This document shows, piece after piece, positions 47,548-59,980 of a DNA stretch of 64,000 nt; position 1 is the first letter of the stretch, and each line of letters begins with the position of its first letter. Origin of the DNA: Mycobacterium sp. (lineage in GTDB: Bacteria > Actinomycetota > Actinomycetes > Mycobacteriales > Mycobacteriaceae); the NCBI GenBank assembly GCA_003987775.1, contig RXJD01000023.1, positions 62,001-126,000 of the forward strand. Direction: 5' to 3'. The notes beneath the pieces were generated by a model that was not told the DNA's origin, did no database searches, and saw only the letters and a program-made list of their open reading frames with translations. The translations under genes were made by a program, and so were the position numbers.

Positions 47548-48738
47548 ATGGGGCAGTTGTCGCATCGGGAGGATGTCCCGTTCCCGCTGTTTGACGCGGA
47601 TAACCACCTGTACGAGCCGCCGGAGGCGCTGACCAAGTTCCTGCCCAAGCAGTACAAGGACTACGTGCAGTACGTGCAGATCAACGGGCGCACCAAGATC
47701 GCATTGCGCGGCGTGATCAGCAACTACATTCCCAACCCGACCTTCGAGGTCGTGGCCCGCCCGGGCGCCTGGGAGGAGTACTTCAAGTACGGCAACCCGG
47801 AAGGCAAGAGCAAGCGCGAGTTGTTCGGCGAGCCGATGCGCGCCATCCCGGCGTTCTTCGAACCGGGCCCGCGCCTGGAGAAGATGGACGAGCTGGGCCT
47901 GGACCGCACTCTGATGTTCCCGACGCTGGCCAGTCTGATCGAGGAACGGCTGCGCGACGACCCGGTCGCCATCCACGTCTTGATCCACGCATTGAACCAG
48001 TGGCTCGACGAGGTCTGGGGCTTCAACTACCAGAACCGCATCTTCACTACCCCGGTCATCACCCTGCCGATCGTGGAGAAGGCGATCGAGGAGCTGGAGT
48101 GGGTGGTCAAGCGTGGTGCGCGCTGCATCCTGATCCGCCCGGCTCCGGTCCCCGGCTTCCGCGGCCCCCGGTCGTTCGCTCTGCCCGAGTTCGACCCGTT
48201 CTGGGAGCGGGTCGTCGAGTACGACCTGCTGGTGGGTATGCACTCGAGCGACAGCGGCTACTCCCGGTATACCTCCGAGTGGGACGGCGCCGACCAGGAG
48301 ATGCTGCCGTTCCAGACCAACGCGATGGGCATCCTCAATGAGTGGCGGCCGATCCAGGACGCCGTGGGCTCCTGGGTGATTCACGGCGCGCTCTACCGCC
48401 ACCCCAAGCTGAAGGTGGCGATCGTCGAGGCCGGTTCGAAATGGATGAACCCACTGCTGGACGGGCTGGCCGAGGTCTTCCGGAAAGCCCCGGAAGCTTT
48501 CCCGAGCGACCCGGTCGAGACCGTCAAGAACCGGATCTACGTCAGCCCGTTCTTCGAGGAAGGCATCGACGATCTGATCAACCTCGTCGGGGTGGACCAG
48601 GTGCTGTACGGATCGGACTGGCCGCACCCAGAGGGCCTGGCGGAGCCGACCTACTACATCAACGCACTGTCGCATCTGCCCGTCGAGTCGCAGGCGAAGA
48701 TCATGGGCGGCAACCTCGGTCGGCTCGTCACGGTGTGA
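47548..48738 (+). CDS. Amidohydrolase-family metal-dependent hydrolase or decarboxylase
   Basis: This 396-residue protein is of the Amidohydrolase_2 family. The metal motif is DADNHLYEP (Asp16, Asp18, His20), with Asp in place of the first His as in the 11717-12862 protein, and LYGSDWPHPEG carries the catalytic-type Asp. The sequence is intact across the length. It is the first gene of a transcription unit with fadD, which overlaps by GTGA. GAAGGAGG precedes the ATG, and a perfect palindromic motif sits just upstream. It may open or decarboxylate a ring or a carboxylic acid before CoA activation. Confidence 0.88.
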   Translation: MGQLSHREDVPFPLFDADNHLYEPPEALTKFLPKQYKDYVQYVQINGRTKIALRGVISNYIPNPTFEVVARPGAWEEYFKYGNPEGKSKRELFGEPMRAIPAFFEPGPRLEKMDELGLDRTLMFPTLASLIEERLRDDPVAIHVLIHALNQWLDEVWGFNYQNRIFTTPVITLPIVEKAIEELEWVVKRGARCILIRPAPVPGFRGPRSFALPEFDPFWERVVEYDLLVGMHSSDSGYSRYTSEWDGADQEMLPFQTNAMGILNEWRPIQDAVGSWVIHGALYRHPKLKVAIVEAGSKWMNPLLDGLAEVFRKAPEAFPSDPVETVKNRIYVSPFFEEGIDDLINLVGVDQVLYGSDWPHPEGLAEPTYYINALSHLPVESQAKIMGGNLGRLVTV

Positions 48739-50174
48739 CGGGCCAGTCACCCTGGCAGACCATCCCCGAGATGGTCTTGAGTGCGGCAGAGCGATTCGGG
48801 GATGCCGAAGCGGTAGTGGACGGCCCGCTGCGCTACACCTTCGACCAGATCGTCGACCGAATACGTTGCGCGGCGGGTGCTTTCGCTGAGTTCGGGGTGG
48901 GCAGGGGAGATCGGGTGGCCGTCTGGGCACCCAACTCGGCGGAATGGATCGTCGCAGCGTTCGGGCTGCTCACCGCCGGCGGCGTGCTGGTGCCGGTGAA
49001 CTCCCGGTTCAAGGCCGACGAGGCCGGCGACATCATTGTCCGCAGCGGGGTTCGGGCGGTCCTGGTTCAGCAGGGGTTCCTGGGGCAGGAGTACCGGGCG
49101 CCGGCGGGGGTGCCGGTGATCGACCTCAAGTCCGATTTCCTTTCCAGCGGTGCACCTTTCGAGTCCGCGGTCAGTGGCAGTGACATCTCCGACATCATCT
49201 TCACCTCGGGGACGACCGGTCGTCCGAAGGGGGCGATGATGAACCATCGTCAGACGCTGCGGATGTACGAGGAATGGGCGACCCTGGCGGACCTGCGTGA
49301 AGGTGACCGCTACCTGCAGATCAATCCCTACTTTCACACGTTCGGATTGAAAGCCGGTCTCGTCACGTCTTTTCTGCGCGGCGCGACCATGCTGCCGGTC
49401 GCCGCGTTCGACCTCGACACGGTGGTGGATCTCATCGAGCGCGAGCGCGTCACGATGCTGCCCGGTCCACCCACGCTCTATCACTCGTTGTTGACGGTCG
49501 GCGACAAAACCCGGTTGTCGACGTTGCGTGCCGGGGTGACGGGGGCTGCGGACATTCCCGTCGAACTGGTCCGTCGCATCCATGGCGAACTCCCGTTCCA
49601 GACATTGATGACCGGCTACGGGCTCACCGAAGCCGGCAATGTCACGCTCTCGCGGCCCGGCGACTCCTTCGAGGATGTCGCCACCACGGCGGGGGTGCCC
49701 TGTGCGGGCGTCGAGGTTCGCGTCGCCGACGACGGCGAGGTGCTGGTCCGCGGTTACGGCGTCATGCAGGGCTATCTCGACGATCCGGTCGCGACCGCGG
49801 AGGCGATCGACGCCCACGGCTATCTGCATACCGGAGACCTGGGGAACTTCGACGAAGCCGGGCGACTGCGCATCGTCGGCCGCAAGAAGGACATGTTCAT
49901 CGTCGGAGGATTCAACGCCTACCCCGCCGAGATCGAAGGGTTTCTGATCGGGCATCCGGCGGTGGCGCAAGCCGCAGTCATCGGTGTGCCCGACGAGCGG
50001 CTCGGTCAAGTCGGCAAGGCCTTCGTGGTACGACAAAGTCCAGTCGACGCAACGGAATTGATCGACTGGTGCCGGGAGCGCATGGCGGGCTTCAAGGTCC
50101 CGCGTGCAGTGGAGTTCCTGGAGGCGTTGCCGCTCAACGCGACCGGCAAGGTGGTCAAGGACCTCCTGCGGTGA
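48735..50174 (+). CDS. Acyl-CoA synthetase (FadD, AMP-binding family)
   Basis: This 479-residue ANL enzyme has the P-loop IIFTSGTTGRPKG at residues 154-166, GYGLTEAGN, YLHTGDLG and the final Lys472 in NATGKVVKD. It should activate a carboxylic acid with ATP to the acyl-AMP and then to the CoA ester. The length and RVAVWAPNSAEW recall the steroid-ring acid ligase FadD3, but I cannot call an orthologue. The start is the GTG at 48735, which overlaps the amidohydrolase stop (GTGA). The pairing suggests that the amidohydrolase product is the acid to be activated. Confidence 0.9.
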   Translation: MTGQSPWQTIPEMVLSAAERFGDAEAVVDGPLRYTFDQIVDRIRCAAGAFAEFGVGRGDRVAVWAPNSAEWIVAAFGLLTAGGVLVPVNSRFKADEAGDIIVRSGVRAVLVQQGFLGQEYRAPAGVPVIDLKSDFLSSGAPFESAVSGSDISDIIFTSGTTGRPKGAMMNHRQTLRMYEEWATLADLREGDRYLQINPYFHTFGLKAGLVTSFLRGATMLPVAAFDLDTVVDLIERERVTMLPGPPTLYHSLLTVGDKTRLSTLRAGVTGAADIPVELVRRIHGELPFQTLMTGYGLTEAGNVTLSRPGDSFEDVATTAGVPCAGVEVRVADDGEVLVRGYGVMQGYLDDPVATAEAIDAHGYLHTGDLGNFDEAGRLRIVGRKKDMFIVGGFNAYPAEIEGFLIGHPAVAQAAVIGVPDERLGQVGKAFVVRQSPVDATELIDWCRERMAGFKVPRAVEFLEALPLNATGKVVKDLLR

Positions 50175-50521
50175 GAAAGCGGCCGTATGTTTGAATTGAG
50201 AACACTATTTCCCCTGCTTGTCAGGTTTTCGCCAGGGTGTTCTGTGCCGCCGCCGGTAGTCTGTGCGGTGGATGGTGATAATCTGCCTCTCCGCGGGCTA
50301 CCGACGGAAGTGGTCGCAGGCCGCCCGATTGCTCGCCGCCCTTGCCGGTGCCGAGTAGGGTTTGGCCAACGGCGGCGCCGTTCGTGTTCCGGCGGCTACC
50401 CGCTGATTTGTCACCGGCAAGCGGTAGAGGAGTTCAGATTGAGCGACGAGCAGCCTCGTTCTCGCGCCGGTGAGTTGAGGTGGGCGGCGCACTCCCCGGT
50501 CTTCACGCGAAATTGGTTGCG
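50175..50521. other. Intergenic stretch with no supported gene
   Basis: This 347-base gap precedes the second Mce-associated gene pair. The first 60 bases are AT-rich (GTATGTTTGAATTGAGAACAC) and may hold a promoter. An open frame at 50187-50525 has Arg-rich composition and AT-rich third positions and is not convincing. No hairpin or repeat stood out. Confidence 0.5.
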
Positions 50522-51397
50522 GTGAAAAAGGGCGACACACCTCAGACTGCCGCGGAGATCCGGTCTCTTGCCGATCAGGCCGAGGCGGAGGCAGCCGAAG
50601 CCGAAGCGATCGCTGCCGCTGCACGCGCCCGGGCCCGCGCCATCAGACTGCGTCGCGAGGCGCAGCGTGTCGAGACCAAAAAGCCTGCCGAAGAAGACAT
50701 CAGCGATGTACCGGCGTCCGAGGACGAACCGGGCGAAGATGAGCCGGCGGAAACCGTTGTTGTCGAAGAAACCTCGGCAGCCGACGCGGGGGATGCCGAG
50801 TCCGCAACCGAATCCGGCGAGGCCGAGGCGGGAGACGATTCGCCGGATTCTGACGATGACTCCTCGGACACCGCGGCCTCCGAATCACGCCGACGGTGGC
50901 CCGGCCGTCCCAAACTGTCGGCGGTTGCGGCGGTGTTCGCCGTCCTCATATCGCTTGTCGCCGTGGGTGCCAGCGTGGAGATGGCCGTGTTGCACAAGCA
51001 TGCGCAGCGGGAGCGTCAGCAGGTGGCCGAGTACGCCGCGGCGGCCCGGCAGGGTGTCGTGACGTTGACGTCACTGGACTTTGAGCACGCCAAGGAGGGA
51101 GTGCAGCGCATCGTCGAAGTGTCCACCGGAACCTTCAAGGATGACTTCCTGAAGATGGCCGACGACTTCACCAACGTCGTCGAACAGTCGAAGGTGGTGT
51201 CGCAGGGCTCCGTTCAGGCCGCCGCGGTGGACCTCGATTCGATGACCGACAACTCGGCGGTGGTACTCGTCGCCAGCACGTCGGAAGTCACCAACGCGGC
51301 TGGCGCAAAACAGGATCCGCGGAAATACCGGCTGATCGTGACGATGACCCGGGACGGCGGACAGCTCAAGATGTCGAAAGTCGAGTTTGTCCCGTGA
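50522..51397 (+). CDS. Mce-associated membrane protein (copy 2, first gene)
   Basis: This 291-residue protein is a paralogue of the protein at 38869-39591. It has an N-terminal Ala/Glu/Arg coiled coil (residues 14-50), a long acidic low-complexity region (55-122, rich in Glu, Asp and Ser), one membrane helix (132-156), and an outer Mam domain ending GGQLKMSKVEFVP. The GTG at 50522 begins the protein without a strong ribosome-binding site. It overlaps the next gene by GTGA. Although Mam proteins are normally encoded with mce operons, no mce genes are adjacent; the nearest are 13 kb away. The acidic region is longer than in copy 1. Confidence 0.85.
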   Translation: MKKGDTPQTAAEIRSLADQAEAEAAEAEAIAAAARARARAIRLRREAQRVETKKPAEEDISDVPASEDEPGEDEPAETVVVEETSAADAGDAESATESGEAEAGDDSPDSDDDSSDTAASESRRRWPGRPKLSAVAAVFAVLISLVAVGASVEMAVLHKHAQRERQQVAEYAAAARQGVVTLTSLDFEHAKEGVQRIVEVSTGTFKDDFLKMADDFTNVVEQSKVVSQGSVQAAAVDLDSMTDNSAVVLVASTSEVTNAAGAKQDPRKYRLIVTMTRDGGQLKMSKVEFVP

Positions 51398-52017
51398 GCC
51401 CGAAGAAGTCGACGAGCGTTGTGGACACCGACGAGCCGGATGTCACCGAGAAGCCCGAGGCATCGCGGACCGGGCGGTTCAGCGGCCTCGCCGAACGGGT
51501 GAAGAAGCGGTCGTCCAGGACGCCGGACAAGTGGTCGGGAAAGATCGGCGCGGCCGTTCTGACGTTGATTGTCGTGGCTTCGCTTTCGATTTTGGGAGGA
51601 GCGTTCTGGTTCTACTACCGGCCGGATCGCGCAGTCGATGCCGCGGCAGCCAAGTCGGCGATCGCGGCCGCCAGCGAGGGAACGATCGCGATCCTCTCGT
51701 ACTCACCGGACACCCTGGACCGCGACTTCTCCACCGCGAGGTCCCATCTGACGGGTGACTTCCTCTCGTACTACGACCAATTCACCCAGCAGATCGTCGC
51801 CCCGGCGGCCAAGCAGAAGGCAGTGAAGACGACCGCCGTGGTGCTGCGGAGCGCGCTCACCGACTTCCATCCCGATTCGGCCACCGTTCTGCTGTTCATC
51901 AACCAGAGCACGCAGAGCCGTGATCGGCCGGAGCCGAGCACGACGTCGAGCAGCGTGCTGGTCACGTTGACCAAAGCCGATGGAAAGTGGCTCATTTCGC
52001 AGTTCAATCCGGCGTAG
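51394..52017 (+). CDS. Mce-associated membrane protein (copy 2, second gene)
   Basis: This 207-residue protein is a paralogue of the 38348-38872 protein: LSYSPDTLDRD, TTSSSVLVTLTKADGKWLISQF. It has a basic and acidic N-terminus and a membrane helix at about residues 51-74. The GTG at 51394 overlaps the previous stop (GTGA). With the upstream gene it forms a second, orphan pair. The longer N-terminal tail (about 45 residues before the helix) is rich in Lys, Arg, Glu and Ser. It may serve the same importer as the first pair, or a distant one. Confidence 0.85.
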   Translation: MSPKKSTSVVDTDEPDVTEKPEASRTGRFSGLAERVKKRSSRTPDKWSGKIGAAVLTLIVVASLSILGGAFWFYYRPDRAVDAAAAKSAIAAASEGTIAILSYSPDTLDRDFSTARSHLTGDFLSYYDQFTQQIVAPAAKQKAVKTTAVVLRSALTDFHPDSATVLLFINQSTQSRDRPEPSTTSSSVLVTLTKADGKWLISQFNPA

Positions 52018-52025
52018 GGGGTGCG

Positions 52026-52655
52026 ATGAGCGACGGCGATATTCACTCGATGGTGATCGCGTCGGACTACCGGATACCGGATCCCACCCGGGTGTGGCCG
52101 CTACTCGAACGCAACAGAGCAGCTCTCTCCGACATCGGCGCGCACCATGTCCTGGTCTATGTGTCGACGCACGATTACGGTCGCGTCCTGGTCATGATCG
52201 GAGTGCACAGCCGCGAGCCGATCGTGGAACTGCTGCGTTCCCGAGTATTTTTCGACTGGTTCGACGAGGCCGGTGTCGAGGACATACCGGCGGTGTTCGC
52301 CGGAGAGATCGTCGAACGTTTCATCACTACCGCACCCGCCGTGCCCAAGGCTCCCGGTGTGGTGCTGGCCGCATTCGCCTCGGTCGACGACGTGTCGAAC
52401 CTGACCGCCCAGGTCGGGCATGCGATGGACAGATTCACCGCCGCCGGTGTGCGGAAGACCTGGGTGTTTCAGGCCTTCGACGATTCCCATGAAGTGTTGA
52501 TACTGCAGGAGTTCCCCGACGAAGAAAGTGCGCGTCAGTGGATCGATCATCCCGACTCGACCGCTCAGTGGATGGGCGGCGGCGCCGGAGTGGGCGCCTA
52601 CCCGCCGCTGTTCGTGGGCCGCTATTTCGACATGATGCGGATCGAGTCGGAGTGA
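52026..52655 (+). CDS. Conserved hypothetical protein
   Basis: This 209-residue protein begins MSDGDIHSMVIASDYRIPDPTRVWPLLE. I do not recognise a characterised domain. It reads as an alpha/beta protein with no signal peptide, and the two halves (VLVYVSTHDYGRVLVMIGVHSREPIV and WVFQAFDDSHEVLILQEFPDEESA) look like a repeated strand-helix-strand module, perhaps ferredoxin-like (ABM-type). The ATG at 52026 follows a G-rich stretch. It is followed by the Bfd-like gene after 12 bases and may be co-transcribed. Confidence 0.7.
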   Translation: MSDGDIHSMVIASDYRIPDPTRVWPLLERNRAALSDIGAHHVLVYVSTHDYGRVLVMIGVHSREPIVELLRSRVFFDWFDEAGVEDIPAVFAGEIVERFITTAPAVPKAPGVVLAAFASVDDVSNLTAQVGHAMDRFTAAGVRKTWVFQAFDDSHEVLILQEFPDEESARQWIDHPDSTAQWMGGGAGVGAYPPLFVGRYFDMMRIESE

Positions 52656-52667
52656 TCGGATCACTCG

Positions 52668-52886
52668 ATGTTCGTGTGCCTGTGTAACGGCATCACCAGT
52701 CAGATGGTGGCTGAGGCCGTTGCGGCCGGAGCGGCAACGACGAATCAGGTCGCGGCCGCCTGCGGTGCGGGTGCCGATTGCGGGCGTTGCCGGCACACCG
52801 TCAGGGCCATCATCATGTCTGGCAGCGCGGACCGGTCCGGCGGCGAATCTGCGGCACCGCCATGCCGCCGCGGCCCGGGTGTCTGA
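52668..52886 (+). CDS. Bacterioferritin-associated ferredoxin-like (Bfd) [2Fe-2S] protein
   Basis: This 72-residue protein has the Bfd/Fer2_BFD pattern Cys4-x-Cys6 and Cys38-x2-Cys41 (FVCLCNGIT and DCGRCRHTV). Bfd proteins deliver electrons for iron release from bacterioferritin. It carries a short extra tail rich in Gly, Ser and Pro. No bacterioferritin gene is in the window. It follows the previous gene closely and may be co-transcribed, which would place an iron-sulfur carrier beside the orphan Mce-associated pair. Confidence 0.85.
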   Translation: MFVCLCNGITSQMVAEAVAAGAATTNQVAAACGAGADCGRCRHTVRAIIMSGSADRSGGESAAPPCRRGPGV

Positions 52887-52939
52887 GTGGTCTGACCACG
52901 GCTTACGAAACCCTTAGGAATTCTCGCCCCGTCAAATAG

Positions 52940-52968
52940 TTGACACGCTGTGGCGCGTCCGCAATTAT
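52940..52968 (+). promoter_or_regulatory. Possible sigma-A-type promoter for the PE fusion gene
   Basis: TTGACA (52940-52945) and AATTAT (52963-52968) are separated by 17 bases. The -10 matches TATAAT at four of six bases. An AT-rich stretch (TTATAAATAAGTTATTGG) follows before the start at 53025. This is low-GC DNA for the region. Confidence 0.4.
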
Positions 52969-53009
52969 CCTTGTGATGTTCTCGTTATAAATAAGTTATT
53001 GGCACGTGA

Positions 53010-57365
<4,356 letters not shown>

Positions 57366-57431
57366 GAAAACGACGGTACCCCGGCAAAGAGCCTATTCCC
57401 GCCGGGCGCTGCCCGCGATATCGTGCGGGCC

Positions 57432-57875
57432 ATGGCAATCAAAGAATCCCGCGAGATCGTCATCGAAGCCAGTCCCGAGGAGATCCTGGATGTCATCGCT
57501 GATTTTGAGGCGATGCCCGAGTGGTCCGAGCCGCATCAGAGCGCAGAAGTACTCGAGACGGGCGCCGACGGGCGGCCCAGCAAGGTCAAGATGAAGGTCA
57601 AAGTCGCCGGGATCACCGACGAGCAAGTCGTGGCCTACACGTGGAGCGACAACGAGGTGAGCTGGGAACTCGTCAGCTCTGCCCAGCAGAAGGCCCAGGA
57701 CGGAAAATATGTCCTGGTGCCCAAGGGTGACTCCACGCTGGTGAAGTTCGATCTCCTCGCCGACCCGAACGTGCCGCTGCCCGGGTTCGTCTTGAAGCGG
57801 GCGGTGAAGGGCACGATCGATTCGGCCACCAAGGATCTGCGCGAACGCGTGCTGAAGGTGAAGAAGGGCAAGTAG
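57432..57875 (+). CDS. SRPBCC-family lipid-binding-like protein
   Basis: This 147-residue protein is a START/SRPBCC-fold protein, with the opening strand MAIKESREIVIEASPEEIL and a final helix KDLRERVLKVKKGK. Members bind lipid-like ligands in a pocket, or act as cyclases or ring-hydroxylating partners. It corresponds in order to Rv0854 of M. tuberculosis. The ATG at 57432 follows TGCGGGCC. It is separated from far by six bases and is a paralogue of the two proteins that follow far (59019-59474 and 59513-59980). Confidence 0.85.
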   Translation: MAIKESREIVIEASPEEILDVIADFEAMPEWSEPHQSAEVLETGADGRPSKVKMKVKVAGITDEQVVAYTWSDNEVSWELVSSAQQKAQDGKYVLVPKGDSTLVKFDLLADPNVPLPGFVLKRAVKGTIDSATKDLRERVLKVKKGK

Positions 57876-57881
57876 CCGACT

Positions 57882-58961
57882 GTGGTTGGCGGGGGGCCAC
57901 TGGCCGGGGTCAAGGTCATTGAGCTCGGCGGCATCGGTCCCGGGCCGCACGCCGGGATGGTGTTGGCCGATCTCGGCGCGGATGTTGTCAGGGTTCGCCG
58001 GCCAGGTGGCTTGCAGATGCCGGCCGAAGACCGTGATCTGCTGCATCGCGGGAAGCGCATCGTCGACCTCGACGTCAAGACGCAGCCCGGCGCACTGCTG
58101 GAGTTGGCGGCCAAGGCCGACGTGTTGCTGGACTGCTTCCGGCCGGGCACCTGCGAGCGCCTCGGCATCGGCCCCGAGGAGTGCGCGGCCGTCAATCCCC
58201 GGTTGGTCTATGCGCGCGTCACCGGCTGGGGGCAGGATGGGCCGCTGGCGATGACGGCGGGCCACGACATCAATTACCTGTCCCAGACCGGCGCGATGTC
58301 CGCGCTGGGTTATCGGGACCGGCCGCCGATGCCGCCGCTGAACTTGGTGGCCGATTTCGGCGGCGGTTCGATGCTGGTGCTGCTGGGCATCGTGACCGCG
58401 CTGTATGAGCGCGAGCGCTCGGGCCTCGGGCAGGTGATCGACGCTGCGATGGTCGACGGCGTCAGCGTGCTCGCCCAGATGATGTGGACGATGAAGTCGA
58501 CCGGCGCGCTGCGCGACGAGCGCGAATCGTTCCTGCTCGACGGCGGTGCTCCGTTCTATCGGTGTTACGAGACCGCCGACGGCAAGTACATGGCCGTCGG
58601 CGCCATTGAGCCGCAGTTCTTTGCGGCGCTGCTCGCCGGCCTGGGGTTGTCGGCCGACGAGGTGCCCGCGCAACTCGATGCCGGCTCCTTTCCGCGGATG
58701 CGGGAGTTGTTCACCGAGAAGTTCGCCAGCCGCACCCGCGACGAGTGGACCGCGGTTTTCGCCGGCACCGATGCCTGCGTGACACCCGTGCTGAACTGGG
58801 CCGAAGCCGCTTGCGACGCTCATCTGACGGGTCGGTCGACGGTGATCACCGCGCACGGCGTCGAGCAGGCCGCGCCGGCACCGCGGTTCTCCAGGACCCC
58901 GGCCCCGCCAGTGGGGCGGTCGCCGGCGCAGACGACAGCACTCACCGAAATAGGCTGGTAA
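57882..58961 (+). CDS. far: Alpha-methylacyl-CoA racemase / family III CoA-transferase (Far-like)
   Basis: This 359-residue protein is a class III enzyme close to alpha-methylacyl-CoA racemase. His128-Asp129 (TAGHDINYL) and Asp158 (VADFGGG) correspond to the catalytic pair of mycobacterial MCR. It should invert 2-methyl stereochemistry of branched acyl-CoA so that beta-oxidation can proceed. By order it is Rv0855 (far). The start is the GTG at 57882. SRPBCC genes lie on both sides. Confidence 0.88.
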   Translation: MVGGGPLAGVKVIELGGIGPGPHAGMVLADLGADVVRVRRPGGLQMPAEDRDLLHRGKRIVDLDVKTQPGALLELAAKADVLLDCFRPGTCERLGIGPEECAAVNPRLVYARVTGWGQDGPLAMTAGHDINYLSQTGAMSALGYRDRPPMPPLNLVADFGGGSMLVLLGIVTALYERERSGLGQVIDAAMVDGVSVLAQMMWTMKSTGALRDERESFLLDGGAPFYRCYETADGKYMAVGAIEPQFFAALLAGLGLSADEVPAQLDAGSFPRMRELFTEKFASRTRDEWTAVFAGTDACVTPVLNWAEAACDAHLTGRSTVITAHGVEQAAPAPRFSRTPAPPVGRSPAQTTALTEIGW

Positions 58962-59018
58962 CAAGGTATTTGCCTGAACCGTATCCGGGTTAGCCGCGGC
59001 GTTGCTAGCTTGAAGTCG

Positions 59019-59474
59019 GTGGCTGTAAAAGCGTCGCGAGAATTCGTCATTGATGCGCCCCAGGAAGTGATCATGGAGGCGCTGGCAGACGTCAGCAATC
59101 TGACGTCGTGGTCCTCGCTGCACAAAAGCGTGGAAGTGATCGACTACTACCCCGACGGGCGGCCACACCATGTGCGGGCGACGGTCAAGATTCTGGGCCT
59201 GGTCGACAAGGAGATTCTCGAATACCACTGGGGTCCGGACTGGGTGTGCTGGGATGCCGACAAGACCTTCCAGCAACACGGTCAACACGTCGAATACAAG
59301 CTGACGCCAGAAGGTCTCGACAAGACACGGGTTCGGTTCGACGTCACCGTGGAACCATCGGGCCCGATCCCCGGATTCATCGTCCGACGGGCGAGCGAGC
59401 AGATTCTGGAAGCCGCGGCCAAGGGCTTGCAGAAGCGCGTCATGGGCAACACGTCGGATCAGGACGAAAAGTGA
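59019..59474 (+). CDS. SRPBCC-family lipid-binding-like protein
   Basis: This 151-residue SRPBCC protein starts VAVKASREFVIDAPQEVI and ends with QILEAAAKGLQKRVMG. It is about as close to the next protein as to Rv0856. EYHWGPDWVCWDADKT and QQHGQHVEYKL are shared with the next gene, so the two are recent paralogues. The GTG at 59019 has no strong ribosome-binding site; a TTG at 59010 is possible. In M. tuberculosis the same pair follows far. The ligand is unknown. Confidence 0.82.
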   Translation: MAVKASREFVIDAPQEVIMEALADVSNLTSWSSLHKSVEVIDYYPDGRPHHVRATVKILGLVDKEILEYHWGPDWVCWDADKTFQQHGQHVEYKLTPEGLDKTRVRFDVTVEPSGPIPGFIVRRASEQILEAAAKGLQKRVMGNTSDQDEK

Positions 59475-59512
59475 CGTTTCTGACCGGCCGATGATTGCTA
59501 TTTTGAACGACA

Positions 59513-59980
59513 GTGGCCATTCAAGCATCGACTGAAGTCGTTATCGACGCACCGCCGGACGTCATCATCGACGCGCTGGCCGATATGCAGGCGGTGCCGT
59601 CGTGGTCGTCGGTGCACAAGCGGGCCGAAGTCGTGGAGACGTGGCCGGACGGCCGGCCCCGTTACGTGAAGGTCGCCATCAAGGTCGTCGGCATCATGGA
59701 CCGCGAACTACTCGAGTACCACTGGGGCCCGGACTGGGTCGTGTGGGATGCCAAGAAAACCAAGCAGCAACACGGTCAGCACGGCGAATACAACCTGAGT
59801 CGCGAGGGTGACGAGAAGACGAGGGTGCGATTCACCATCACCGTCGAACCTTCTGCGCCGCTACCCGAATTTCTGGTCAACCGGGCCCGCAAGAAAATCC
59901 TCGACGCGGCGACCGAGGGACTGCGGCGCCGGGTGATGGGAAGCGCGGCTAGCCCTCCCGCAACGCGCCGAGGCGGCTGA
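59513..59980 (+). CDS. SRPBCC-family lipid-binding-like protein
   Basis: This 155-residue SRPBCC protein has the same framework as the previous gene (EYHWGPDWVVWDAKKT, QQHGQHGEYNL) and an Arg-rich C-terminus. The GTG at 59513 starts the conserved VAIQASTEVVIDAPPDVII. It corresponds to Rv0857. It overlaps the convergent dapC gene by 32 bases, so the last residues are within dapC sequence on the other strand. Three SRPBCC genes in one short stretch suggest that related ligands are bound near the racemase. Confidence 0.82.
   Translation: MAIQASTEVVIDAPPDVIIDALADMQAVPSWSSVHKRAEVVETWPDGRPRYVKVAIKVVGIMDRELLEYHWGPDWVVWDAKKTKQQHGQHGEYNLSREGDEKTRVRFTITVEPSAPLPEFLVNRARKKILDAATEGLRRRVMGSAASPPATRRGG

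Noticed and set aside
47524..48930. Minus-strand frame across the amidohydrolase and fadD genes
   Set aside because: Both plus-strand genes have family motifs; the reverse product is only a shadow.
50187..50525. Open frame whose stop overlaps the GTG of the Mce-associated gene
   Set aside because: The overlap resembles translational coupling, but the product is Arg-rich, lacks a family pattern, and its third codon positions are not GC-rich.
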